Shown piece by piece: positions 1-8,034 of a stretch of DNA of 40,054 nucleotides. Each line of letters starts with the position of its first letter. Within the stretch, counting starts at the first letter, position 1. Origin of the DNA: Christensenellaceae bacterium. Lineage in GTDB: Bacteria; Bacillota; Clostridia; Christensenellales; Borkfalkiaceae. The position numbers were made by a program, and so were the translations under genes. The stretch is taken from NCBI GenBank assembly GCA_948482865.1, contig CAOMHR010000002.1, positions 1 through 40,054 of the forward strand, in the 5' to 3' direction. The notes below the pieces were generated by a model. That model saw only the letters and a program-made list of their open reading frames with translations. It did no database searches and was not told where the DNA came from.

Positions 1-331
1 TGGCGCATTTGCCGAGTATATAGGGGATAAATTCGTACTGTGCAAGGTTGACTTTGTCCTTTTTCTCTTCACTGTAATGCGCGTTGCCCACAAAGTTCAG
101 CCCCGCCATACACAATCCCTTTTCGTTGAATGCATCGTAGTACAGCGGATAGTTATGCGGCACGTACGCCATACCCGCTATGGCGTAGTGGTTTTTGAGT
201 TCGGCGCATTTTTTAAAGGGCAACGGAAAAGCGCGCGGGGTCACCGTCACTTCTTCCCCGTAAGAAAAATCGTAATCCAGAGTCCGCCCGAAATAAAAAT
301 TTTTCGTCTTATAAGTTACTGCAGTACACAT
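1..331 (-). CDS. Choloylglycine (bile salt) hydrolase family protein, N-terminal part
   Basis: Ntn-hydrolase that would cleave the amide bond of conjugated bile acids, or of related substrates such as penicillin V. I read this from the minus strand; the gene runs off the left edge, leaving 110 codons. The protein starts MCTAV, so Cys2 becomes the N-terminal nucleophile after Met removal. It continues with GRTLDYDFSYGEEV (about residues 15-28), the conserved block holding the family Arg and Asp. GLNFVGNA (about 77-84) supplies the Asn seen in family members. The start is fixed by the Cys2 requirement and by a GGGGGCGG ribosome-binding site just upstream. Family assignment is firm; whether the substrate is bile salt or penicillin V cannot be decided from the N-terminus. 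It suggests an intestinal habitat. Confidence 0.9.
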   Translation of the reverse strand, partial: MCTAVTYKTKNFYFGRTLDYDFSYGEEVTVTPRAFPLPFKKCAELKNHYAIAGMAYVPHNYPLYYDAFNEKGLCMAGLNFVGNAHYSEEKKDKVNLAQYEFIPYILGKCA

Positions 332-362
332 ACGTCCGCCCCCGCAATTGTTTTATATAATA

Positions 363-390
363 ATTATAACCTTTTTGCGCGGTTTAAAAA
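363..390 (-). promoter_or_regulatory. Possible promoter of the choloylglycine hydrolase gene
   Basis: On the minus strand a perfect TATAAT (363-368) lies 16 bases downstream of a weak TTTTTA (385-390), about 30 bases before the start codon. The -35 box is poor, so this is tentative. The same stretch holds a small hairpin (CGGTTT/AAACCG, 380-393) and a longer pair GCGCGGT/ACCGCGC that could partly terminate the upstream ABC-F transcript. Confidence 0.35.
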
Positions 391-413
391 CCGTCTTTTT
401 CAGTACCGCGCGG

Positions 414-1874
414 TTACAGCTCTATTGCGGCGGTTGCGATTTTGTCGCGGAAGGCTTTGTCATGTTCGACAAAAATCATAGTCGGACGGTATTCGAGTAT
501 CAGGTTTTCAATCTGTATGCGCGAATAAATATCGATAAAATTCAGCGGTTCGTCCCAGACGTACAGATGAGCTTTGTCGCACAGGCTTTTTGCTATCAGA
601 ACTTTTTTCTTCTGCCCGTCCGAAAACCCCGACATATCCTTTTCAAACTGCCCCTTGTCAAACCCCATTTTGTGCAGAACGGACTTGAACAGACTCTCGT
701 CCAGGCGGTGCAAAGCCGCAAAGCCGGAAAGATTGCCGCTCAGGCGAGAAGCGTCCTGCGGAAGGTAAGAAACAATTAAACCCGAACCCTTTTCTATAAC
801 CCCCGCATATTCCGTATGCAATCCGCACAGCAATTTCAGGATACTGCTTTTGCCGCTTCCGTTTCTGCCTTCCAGCGCGATTCGTTCGCCCGCGTTAATT
901 TCAAACGTTACGGGCGTGCAAATTTCTTTCCCGCCGTAAACGGGAGCGACGGCGCGGAATGCGGCAAGGCGCTCCGAACGGTACGCCAAAGGGGAAATTT
1001 TAAGGGGGCTTTCTATTTCTGCATTTTTAAGCAGCCCCGCCTTTTCTTCTATTTCGCCCTGCCGCCTTGCTTCAACCGCCTTTGCGCGCTTCATCATCTT
1101 TGCGGACTTATGACCAATATATCCCTTGTCCGCCGCGCCTTTTTTGGACGCTTCAACCATATCCGCCCAGTTTGCCGTCCGCCGCGCAGTCTCCTGCAGC
1201 CGCTTGATATCCGTCTGCAAATGACCGTAATGTCTGCGTTCAAGTTCCTGCCTGCGTTCGAAATTGGTCATAAAGGACGAAAAGTTGCCGCTCTGCACTT
1301 CTATATCCGTCTTGTTCAGCGAAAGTATATGGTCTACGCAACCGTCGATAAACGCCCTGTCGTGGGACACGAGTATAAAACTTTTTTTCCTGCGCAAATA
1401 TGCCGCAAGCGTTTCGCGCGCCCGTGTATCCAGATGATTTGTCGGCTCGTCTATGAGCAAGAAGTTGCCTTCGTTCAGAAACAGCGCGGCAAGCAATACT
1501 TTGGTTTGTTCGCCGTTGGATAACGTGCAAAAAGGTCTGTACAGGCACTCGCAACCGACGTCAAGCAAAGACAGTTCGCGCATAAACTGCCACTCTTCCG
1601 CGGCGGGACATACGTCCTGCAAAACGTCTGCGGTCATACGTTCTTTGTCCGCCACAGGATATGGAAAATAATCAAACCGCACGGACGAAATAATTTTTCC
1701 GCTGTAAGCGTACTTGCCCAGCAACAGATTTAAAAAGGTTGTTTTCCCCCTGCCGTTCCTGCCTATAAAGCCCAGCCGCCAGTCGGTGTCTATCTGAAAA
1801 CTCACGTTCTCGAAAATATTGCCGTAACACGACGGATAGGCAAAAGTTAAATTTTCCACTTTGATAACTGACAT
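414..1874 (-). CDS. ABC-F ribosomal protection protein, Lsa/CplR-like
   Basis: A soluble twin-ATPase of the antibiotic-resistance ABC-F group. These proteins bind the E site of stalled ribosomes and dislodge drugs from the peptidyl transferase centre; Lsa/Vga/CplR relatives act on lincosamides, pleuromutilins and streptogramin A. The first ABC domain has Walker A GRNGRGKT near residue 38, signature LSNGEQ and Walker B FLLIDEPTNHLD. The second has GRNGSGKSS, signature FSDGQ and the VWDEPLNFID variant typical of Lsa/Vga-type proteins. A charged interdomain linker lies near residues 205-290. There are no membrane segments. Length (486) fits the family. The start has a good AAAGGAG site. The N-terminus resembles clostridial CplR, but I cannot assign the exact class or drug range. 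A structured attenuator-like leader precedes it. Confidence 0.92.
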   Translation of the reverse strand: MSVIKVENLTFAYPSCYGNIFENVSFQIDTDWRLGFIGRNGRGKTTFLNLLLGKYAYSGKIISSVRFDYFPYPVADKERMTADVLQDVCPAAEEWQFMRELSLLDVGCECLYRPFCTLSNGEQTKVLLAALFLNEGNFLLIDEPTNHLDTRARETLAAYLRRKKSFILVSHDRAFIDGCVDHILSLNKTDIEVQSGNFSSFMTNFERRQELERRHYGHLQTDIKRLQETARRTANWADMVEASKKGAADKGYIGHKSAKMMKRAKAVEARRQGEIEEKAGLLKNAEIESPLKISPLAYRSERLAAFRAVAPVYGGKEICTPVTFEINAGERIALEGRNGSGKSSILKLLCGLHTEYAGVIEKGSGLIVSYLPQDASRLSGNLSGFAALHRLDESLFKSVLHKMGFDKGQFEKDMSGFSDGQKKKVLIAKSLCDKAHLYVWDEPLNFIDIYSRIQIENLILEYRPTMIFVEHDKAFRDKIATAAIEL

Positions 1875-1894
1875 AAATAATTCTCCTTTAACGA

Positions 1895-2064
1895 CAAAAA
1901 GAGTTACGGAAAATTAATCCCGTAACCCGAATAAATGAAACATATTTTACGACTATGTATTCAGCGAATAAAGATTAAACTTTCTTGCAAAACATAAGCC
2001 GACGGGTAGCGCGCCCCGCAGGCTTACAATATAAAATTCAGCAAGAAAATTTATACACTCCTTT
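1895..2064 (-). promoter_or_regulatory. Attenuator-type leader of the ABC-F gene with short leader peptide and terminator
   Basis: Minus-strand leader between promoter and ABC-F start. In order: an AAAGGAG ribosome-binding site (2058-2064); a tiny reading frame ending with TAA at 2024, beginning at ATT 2050 or TTG 2044 (MLNFIL from the TTG); an outer stem TTTCTTGC/GCAAGAAA (2041-2048 with 1981-1988) whose 5' arm lies inside the peptide; an inner stem TAAGCC/GGCTTA (2021-2026 with 1995-2000) beginning at its stop codon; and an intrinsic terminator GTTACGG/CCGTAAC (1919-1925 with 1903-1909) followed by TCTTTTT. The terminator ends about 20 bases before the ABC-F start. The layout fits ribosome-mediated attenuation, known for several ABC-F resistance genes; function here is inferred. 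Confidence 0.72.
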
Positions 2065-2088
2065 CACCCCGAAATTCAGTCTGTACAC

Positions 2089-2117
2089 ACTATATCACGT
2101 TTTTTTAACCAATGCAA
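2089..2117 (-). promoter_or_regulatory. Promoter of the ABC-F leader transcript
   Basis: TTGCAT (2112-2117) and TATAGT (2089-2094) are spaced by exactly 17 bases, pointing toward the ABC-F gene. The start would fall near 2082, giving a leader of about 210 nucleotides. No strong terminator separates this promoter from the end of the upstream GH5 gene, so some readthrough from the glycan operon is possible. Confidence 0.7.
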
Positions 2118-2144
2118 CCAAAACCGCCGCATACGGTAAAAATT

Positions 2145-4712
2145 TTAATACTTAAACGAAACGCAGGTCCCGTTCATTACAAATTTATAATTCCGCCCGT
2201 TATACGTACAGGTAGCGGAAATATCGCAGCCGTCGTCCTTAGTGATATTGCTTGTTGAAGCGCTGCCGTTTATGTACGCCCTGAAATTGAGATTGGCGTT
2301 GCTCTTTGCCACGTCGAACTCGGCAAGCGGAATTCTCAGTTCGAAATAGCCGCCGTCGCCAAAAGCGATTTCTCCCGCTTCGTACAAAAACAGCGACGCG
2401 GAAGCAGTATTCCGGACTATGACCTTAACGCTTTCCGCGCCAACCGCCATTGCTTTAACCGTGACGTATCCGTTATCGAACCCAACCTGCGTTGCGATTA
2501 CAGACGGTGCCGTAGCCGAATATTTCACGGCGGCGCAGCCGTTATTTTCCGTCAGCGTAAATATATTGCTCCTGTATCCGTACGCCTGCGCGACAACGAG
2601 ATTACCGTAGGGGATATTTGTTGTATCCGCCGATAAATCGTCAGCCTTGTAGCGGAGATTGAAGGGTATACCCGTTTTCGAATAACTTAGAAGGTTATCG
2701 AGAGAAAAGACGGCGCGGAACGCTCCGTTATCCGAAATTACGGCTTTTACATAATTATCGGAACTTTCCGCCACGTTGGTATTAATCAGGTATATGTACA
2801 GGGTTTCAACGTTTTTAACGGTACCCGTAACAACCAGATTGCCGTTTTCGAATTCAGCCGCCGCAGCCGCAACTTCGGGCGGGTTGTACGCGTTGTCAGT
2901 AAGATATTGCCGCATTATGCTTTCAAGCGTTCTGCCGCTGTCCTTGAAAGTATACTTGCTTCCGTTTTCGGTACGCAGTCTTTTGAACTTTGCGATAATG
3001 TCCGCATAGCTGTCGGCGGCAGGGTCAACCTTATTGCCCGATAAGTTGACTATACCCCAGGACATATTGCCCCAGACCTTATAGGTCCAGCTTGTATAGT
3101 GCCAGTTCTGCGAATTTAAAAGTCCGAGCGTGCGCTCCCACTTTTCGGTTGAATCGTACGCGGTGAATTCTCCCATCTGCAACGGCAAGCCGAAATTGCG
3201 GTTGGCAATTCCCGATAACTTTTCCGTCCAGTTGTTTACGTGTCCGTCGACAGAAAGGTTATCGCCCACGTAATGGTGGAAGGAATATATGCAATTAGTC
3301 CAGCCGTATTGCGCCGTAACCGGCAGATTGTACCACTCCCAGCACGACTCGAACATTACAATATGATTATCGTTTTCGGCGCGGATCGTCCTGTAAACCT
3401 TGTCGTAAAATTTCCAATGCGTTTCGGAAGTGCTGCCGCCCTTTTCGCCCGGCTCGTTTAAAATGTCGTAGCCCGCGACGGCGGGGTTGTACCTGTAACG
3501 GTTGGCAACGGCTCTCCACAGTTTAAGGGTAAGCTCCTGCATTCTTTCGTTCGAATAAAAATCCACGTCGGACTTGTTCTCTATTATTTCGCCGCTGTGG
3601 TCCTGTCCGTTCTGCGAGCCGTAAGCCCCGTGCAGGTCGAGTATGGTATACAACCCGTATGAAGCCGCCTTTTTTATGAATTCGTCCAGCGCGGAAAAAT
3701 CGTAACTTCTGCCCGCCATACCGTAGTCGGTTATCGCGGCAAAATCCACGTTCATATACGTGAACGGCAAGCGGATTACCGTCATGCCCATATCCGCGCA
3801 GTTTTTAAAATCGGCGTCCGTCCACCAGTTGGCGCGGTACTCCGCCCAAAGCTGTTGCGTCTGCTGCTCGCCGAACCTTTCTATAAACTTCAACGTGAGC
3901 GACTTATAATCGTCAGAATATGTCTTGCCCCTTTCGAAGCCCGTCATCCAATGTTCGGTCACAAACAGACCGCCCGCATTCACCCCGCGCAGGAAAACGC
4001 TTTCTCCGCCGTTGGTCTTAACTTGCGTTCCGTCCGTTTTAAGGAAATCTTTATATGTAAATTTGCCGCAGGTCTGGTTTTCGTCCATGTTCGTTTTTCC
4101 GCACACGCATATGCCGCCGGAATTGTATTTATGCTCTTCTTTTTCAATCACGTCCGTATGTCCGCACGTCGCCGCGTGCCAGTGGTATGTTTCGTCGCCC
4201 GACCACTCGGGAGAATACGTGTGGTCCGTCGCCCCTATTACGGTCTGCGAAATACTTGTGTTTCCTTTTCCGTCCGAGAAGTTTTTACCGCACCCCGAAC
4301 ACGACCAGTATTCTACGTTGCCGTTCTCCGTGCAGGTTGCCTCCTTTTCTGGATGATGGGTTAAAGTATGCCCCGTCGCTTTTATTTTAATATCGGGTAT
4401 TTCCTTTTTTGCAGATTTATCGGTAAAGTTTTTTCCGCAATCAGAACATTCCCATCTCGCGACAGTGCCGCCCTTTGTGCAGGTCGGTCTGACTTTACTG
4501 ATATAGGTCAGAGTATGGGTATGCGTTTCGGTCTGTTCGCCGTCTTCGTCCTTATCGTCTTCGCCGTCTTCGCCGTCGGGCAGTTCTATAGCGGGACCGT
4601 CGGGATCTGCGGGCGGTTCGTAAACACCGCCAAAAAGTCCGCAGCCCGCAAAACAGGCGCATACCGACAATATAATGCAAAACGCAACCGCAAGCCATGT
4701 TTTTATTTTCAT
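2145..4712 (-). CDS. Secreted GH5 glycoside hydrolase lipoprotein with Cys-rich and beta-sandwich modules
   Basis: Surface endo- or exo-acting beta-glycanase, last gene of the glycan operon. A signal peptide ends in lipobox FAGC (lipidated Cys24), followed by an acidic linker. Residues 63-208 hold repeated zinc-ribbon-like modules (paired Cys such as CSDCGKNF, CSGCGKNF, CVCGK, with His/Trp in between) common in clostridial surface proteins. The GH5 barrel runs about 215-600: RGVNAGGLF, IRLPFTYMN, LDLHGAYG, acid/base Glu420 in ILNEPG, HHY 479-481, nucleophile Glu515 in MGEF, and WTYK. The RGVNAGG start resembles exo-1,3-glucanase-type subfamilies; the exact substrate is unknown. Residues 615-855 form two beta-sandwich modules; the first (618-735) is clearly homologous to part of the SGNH protein encoded upstream. 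Confidence 0.9.
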   Translation of the reverse strand: MKIKTWLAVAFCIILSVCACFAGCGLFGGVYEPPADPDGPAIELPDGEDGEDDKDEDGEQTETHTHTLTYISKVRPTCTKGGTVARWECSDCGKNFTDKSAKKEIPDIKIKATGHTLTHHPEKEATCTENGNVEYWSCSGCGKNFSDGKGNTSISQTVIGATDHTYSPEWSGDETYHWHAATCGHTDVIEKEEHKYNSGGICVCGKTNMDENQTCGKFTYKDFLKTDGTQVKTNGGESVFLRGVNAGGLFVTEHWMTGFERGKTYSDDYKSLTLKFIERFGEQQTQQLWAEYRANWWTDADFKNCADMGMTVIRLPFTYMNVDFAAITDYGMAGRSYDFSALDEFIKKAASYGLYTILDLHGAYGSQNGQDHSGEIIENKSDVDFYSNERMQELTLKLWRAVANRYRYNPAVAGYDILNEPGEKGGSTSETHWKFYDKVYRTIRAENDNHIVMFESCWEWYNLPVTAQYGWTNCIYSFHHYVGDNLSVDGHVNNWTEKLSGIANRNFGLPLQMGEFTAYDSTEKWERTLGLLNSQNWHYTSWTYKVWGNMSWGIVNLSGNKVDPAADSYADIIAKFKRLRTENGSKYTFKDSGRTLESIMRQYLTDNAYNPPEVAAAAAEFENGNLVVTGTVKNVETLYIYLINTNVAESSDNYVKAVISDNGAFRAVFSLDNLLSYSKTGIPFNLRYKADDLSADTTNIPYGNLVVAQAYGYRSNIFTLTENNGCAAVKYSATAPSVIATQVGFDNGYVTVKAMAVGAESVKVIVRNTASASLFLYEAGEIAFGDGGYFELRIPLAEFDVAKSNANLNFRAYINGSASTSNITKDDGCDISATCTYNGRNYKFVMNGTCVSFKY

Positions 4713-4729
4713 TTACGTATACCGCCGTT

Positions 4730-5188
4730 CTATTCAATAACTTCCCTGTCGTCTGCGCCCCTGAAATATCCCGCGTTGCGCAGACACACCGTCACGACGA
4801 CCGCAATGCCCGCCCAGACTACGCCGCAGCAAAGCATTATCAACGCAAACCCCAAATCGCTCGATTTAGAGTAGACAAAACTTCTGTCGCCGTCTTTCAG
4901 GTAATACACTTTCATTTGCAGCCCTTTGTAGCATCTGCTTAAATCGCCTATATATGACGCGTTTTCATAGAGCGCGCCGTCCGCTTCATAGTTGACCAAC
5001 ACTTTTACGTTTACTTCTTCGTCGCCCAGTTTTTCGGTTTCGCAGGATACTACCGTGCCGAGCGTCCCCGCAAATTTTGCGGAACGGACGCCCTGCGTTA
5101 TCGTCCACACCAGTCCGCCGAGTATAATTGCGGCGATAATTACGAAAGCCGTTGCGGCAACCCCTACTTTCTTTTTGTCGGGTTTCAA
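4730..5188 (-). CDS. DUF3592-like two-helix membrane protein
   Basis: A 152-residue protein with one membrane helix near residues 8-32, an extracytoplasmic segment (TVVSCETEKLGDEEV then VLVNYEADG, resembling DUF3592) and a second helix near 112-136. Its function is not known. The start is TTG: it overlaps the TGA stop of the preceding GH30 gene, so translation is probably coupled. The gene sits inside the glycan operon between two glycosidase genes, 17 bases before the GH5 gene. The context suggests an accessory envelope role but nothing in the sequence shows an enzymatic function. There is no strong ribosome-binding site, in keeping with coupling. Confidence 0.7.
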   Translation of the reverse strand: MKPDKKKVGVAATAFVIIAAIILGGLVWTITQGVRSAKFAGTLGTVVSCETEKLGDEEVNVKVLVNYEADGALYENASYIGDLSRCYKGLQMKVYYLKDGDRSFVYSKSSDLGFALIMLCCGVVWAGIAVVVTVCLRNAGYFRGADDREVIE

Positions 5189-6534
5189 TCTATCACCAGA
5201 GTCATAATGGAGTGCGGACGGACCGTAAACTGCGTGCCCTTGCCGTCCACGGTCAGGGTTATATCCCGCCGTCTGCTCGAAGCGTTCTGAATTACTACAA
5301 TCTTTTTCCTGTCGGGGTTTTCGTATGCCAGAGTATACAGCAGCGAAGGCGCGTCGTTTCCGCAGAACACGCGCGTTGCGCCGGGCTTTATGAATCTGGA
5401 GAAATGCCCGATATAATAGTAAGACGACATATATGAAACGGTCTTGGTTTTTTTGTCTATCATTACGGGAGCTTCGCAGAAATTGCCCACGTAGGTAGGA
5501 CCGCCTTCTTCGTCAAGGCATATATTCCAGTCTATCCACCCCTGCGAATAGTTGTTGAAATCGTTTATAATCTGTCTGCCGTAACGCTCGCCGTGTTCCC
5601 ACACGCCCGCATACGACGCTTTGCCCGTAGTGGAATCGTGCGCCAGTTCTACGCAGCACTCGGTAAGGAACATAGCCTTTTCGGGATAGAGCGCGTGAAC
5701 GGTAGAAAGGTTTTCGCTCTTGTCGCAGCAGTACCAATGGTAGCCTATGCCCCACACCAATTCGCGCACGCCTTCTATTGCAAAGGACGAAAGACTGCGC
5801 CTTATCACGCCGTCACGGTTGTGATCCCACAAAACTATTTTAGTTGAGTCAAGCCCGTGTTCTTTCAGCGCGGGGTGCAGATAGTCGCGTATAAAATACC
5901 CTTCGTCTTCGGCGGTGTATATGCACGACTCCCAGGTCTGCACCGCTTCCGGTTCGTTCTGCACGGTAAGCGCGTCCACTGTAATCCCGCGGGAGCGCAA
6001 ATCTTCTATAAATTTACAATAATACTGCGCCCACGCCTTTTTGTACCCGTCAAGAAGTTTTCCGCCGTGCTGGGCTTCGTTGTTGTCCTTCATCCAGGCG
6101 GGCGGACTCCACGGGGCTATTATCGTAAACAGTTCCCCGTGAACGTCGCGGCACTGCTTGTAAAACTCAAATCTTTCGCCGTCCCAGGAAGTGTCGAAAG
6201 TTTTAAGTTCTTTATCGCCGTACTCAACGTAAGTACGGTGCCCGACCGAAAAGTCCGTGGTATGGACGGGGATACGCGCAATATTGTAATTTAAACCGTT
6301 CTCCGAAAAGTAAGCGTCAACCACCTTTTTGCGTTCGCCGTCGGAAAGCACGCTCACTGCGCGCCAAGCCGCTTCGGTAAACGCCGCGCCGAAGCCCATA
6401 TGCTTCTGGAAGCGCTGTTTGGTATCCACAACGACGTTGCAGTCACCGCCGCCGTAATTGTCCTTTAAGGGGCGTATACCCGCTTCTTTAAAGTAGTTGT
6501 TGCTCGATTTCTGGGTTATAAATGCTTTTATCAT
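5185..6534 (-). CDS. GH30 family glycosidase without signal peptide, probably cytoplasmic
   Basis: Retaining beta-glycosidase of family GH30 in the glucosylceramidase / beta-1,6-glucanase branch. Motifs: GFGAAFTEAAW (47-57), IIAPWSPPAWMKDN (138-151), acid/base Glu194 in VQNEPEAVQTWESC, VLWDHNRD (234-241), and nucleophile Glu292 in FLTECC. A short C-terminal beta domain ends in the typical RPHSIMTLVID. No signal peptide or lipobox is visible, unlike the GH30 encoded two genes upstream, so it probably acts on imported oligosaccharides. It follows the beta-sandwich lipoprotein gene with a 3-base gap and overlaps the DUF3592 gene by 4 bases. The substrate is inferred as a beta-linked gluco-oligosaccharide and is not proven. 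Confidence 0.9.
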   Translation of the reverse strand: MIKAFITQKSSNNYFKEAGIRPLKDNYGGGDCNVVVDTKQRFQKHMGFGAAFTEAAWRAVSVLSDGERKKVVDAYFSENGLNYNIARIPVHTTDFSVGHRTYVEYGDKELKTFDTSWDGERFEFYKQCRDVHGELFTIIAPWSPPAWMKDNNEAQHGGKLLDGYKKAWAQYYCKFIEDLRSRGITVDALTVQNEPEAVQTWESCIYTAEDEGYFIRDYLHPALKEHGLDSTKIVLWDHNRDGVIRRSLSSFAIEGVRELVWGIGYHWYCCDKSENLSTVHALYPEKAMFLTECCVELAHDSTTGKASYAGVWEHGERYGRQIINDFNNYSQGWIDWNICLDEEGGPTYVGNFCEAPVMIDKKTKTVSYMSSYYYIGHFSRFIKPGATRVFCGNDAPSLLYTLAYENPDRKKIVVIQNASSRRRDITLTVDGKGTQFTVRPHSIMTLVID

Positions 6535-6537
6535 ATT

Positions 6538-8022
6538 TTACACCGAATAAGTTATTTTAAGTATGCCGTTCCACTCGCAGAACGTTATGATTTTATCTTC
6601 GAAGTTATAAATCTCGGCAAAGTCGGAATAGGTTATGCACGAGTCTTTGAGAAGTTCGGCATAAACATCGCCGAAGAACAGTCTTATGTCGTACCACTTC
6701 CCTTCCTCGGTCAATGCGGAAGAAATATCCAGCGAATAGGTATAATATCCGTTGCCGTCGTCGTTGCCCTGCGCGCCGACTATCTTTTCTTCGCTGCCGC
6801 CGGTAACCGCCAGTTCGGGAATTTGCACGCCGTCTTTAAGTTTCAACCTGACGTTGAGAACCAGCCCGTCGCCGTCGTCAAGCGTCACACGGTATTCCTT
6901 ACAGAATTCGTCCGCATACCTTGTGGTATTGCGTTTGAAATACAGTTTTAACGCCGCTTCTTCTTCGGGCGCGTCGTCCGCCGCCCACTCCGTCAGGCAG
7001 TAATCTATTCCTTCAACCGTCGTAAAATAGTTGTCTACTATGTTGCTGCCGCCGAAAAATTTAGGCACGTCGCAGATTATCGCGCCCTTATACGCAAGGG
7101 CAATATCGTACCACAAATCGGCTTTCAGCAGCATTGTGCAGTCAAAAGTAAATCCCGCCGTATTGTTTTTCCAAACGGGGTTCGCGCTGTAAATTTCGTC
7201 GCCCGCGCTGTTTTTTATAACCAGCTGCAAGTCGGCGGACTGCGCTATATCCGCGTTTTCTTCCAGTTCGACGCCCACTTCCAGCGAAGGCTTGGTATTA
7301 AGTGTTGCCGTTATATCCGTAATCTGGCTGAACAGCGCGGAAGTAAGGGTTATGGGCGAAGATATGATTTTAAGCAATCCGTTTTTCGCCGTGGTTACCG
7401 AATAATAAAATTTCGACTCGTCGAACTTCGAAGCCGCGATAACGCTGTCACCTTCGGTTATAACTATGCCTTCGGCAACGGGTTTTGCGGTTTCGTCAAA
7501 CACGTCGTTGTCGCCCATATAAACCGCCTTGCCGTCGGGGTCGCAGAACGAACTCCACGATACGCCCGTTGTGAAATTGAAGTGGAATATCGCGCCGCCC
7601 GCGACTCTCGTTTCCATTGACGGAAACATACTGGGCGCGGTTATGGGAAGCATAACTTCCTTTTCATCGCTGACCACCCAGAGATAGTATTCTTCGCTGA
7701 GCTGCAAATCGCTTGTAAACGAATAGCGTACCAGACCGTCGTTCTCCGCACACTCGACGTCAACGGGAGAATCGCTGTTTTTTATACGGTCGTTCTCGGT
7801 GAAATAAACCTTTGCGCCGTCGCCCGCGCAATCTGCGGAAAACTCGAAAGAATAAGTATTTACGCCTTTCTGCGTCATCACCACGTCAGAAAGGGTATAA
7901 GCGAGAAATTCTTTTTCCCCTTCGCGCGAAGATTTGGCGCACGCCGAACCGAATACGCCCAGAAGGCAGGAAAAACAAACCGTTACAAGAACCCCGCACA
8001 GGAGTTTTACTTTCTTTTTCAT
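6538..8022 (-). CDS. Lipoprotein with repeated beta-sandwich modules, probably glycan-binding
   Basis: A 494-residue predicted lipoprotein: a hydrophobic signal segment ends at GSAC, with Cys28 lipidated. No catalytic motif is visible. The protein appears built of three to four beta-sandwich modules of about 110 residues. The last one carries GKWYDIRLFFGD, which matches the TKWYNVRVYL and SGWYNVRLYY repeats of the 1557-residue SGNH protein encoded upstream, so the two share a module family. It lies between the two GH30 genes of the operon, with a strong AAGGGGG site at the start. A role in holding the polysaccharide at the cell surface is likely from context; I cannot name a CBM family. Confidence 0.8.
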   Translation of the reverse strand: MKKKVKLLCGVLVTVCFSCLLGVFGSACAKSSREGEKEFLAYTLSDVVMTQKGVNTYSFEFSADCAGDGAKVYFTENDRIKNSDSPVDVECAENDGLVRYSFTSDLQLSEEYYLWVVSDEKEVMLPITAPSMFPSMETRVAGGAIFHFNFTTGVSWSSFCDPDGKAVYMGDNDVFDETAKPVAEGIVITEGDSVIAASKFDESKFYYSVTTAKNGLLKIISSPITLTSALFSQITDITATLNTKPSLEVGVELEENADIAQSADLQLVIKNSAGDEIYSANPVWKNNTAGFTFDCTMLLKADLWYDIALAYKGAIICDVPKFFGGSNIVDNYFTTVEGIDYCLTEWAADDAPEEEAALKLYFKRNTTRYADEFCKEYRVTLDDGDGLVLNVRLKLKDGVQIPELAVTGGSEEKIVGAQGNDDGNGYYTYSLDISSALTEEGKWYDIRLFFGDVYAELLKDSCITYSDFAEIYNFEDKIITFCEWNGILKITYSV

Positions 8023-8034
8023 TATCTTTCCCCC

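Noticed and set aside
77..481. Open frame of 134 codons on the plus strand
   Set aside because: It is antisense to the choloylglycine hydrolase start and the ABC-F end, has no ribosome-binding site and shows no family pattern.
1240..1554. Second reading frame of 104 codons inside the ABC-F gene
   Set aside because: It overlaps conserved ABC-F coding sequence in another frame and has no independent signals.
1975..1995. Alternative leader peptide MFCKKV in the ABC-F leader
   Set aside because: It has an ATG but no ribosome-binding site; the frame after AAAGGAG fits the stem layout better.
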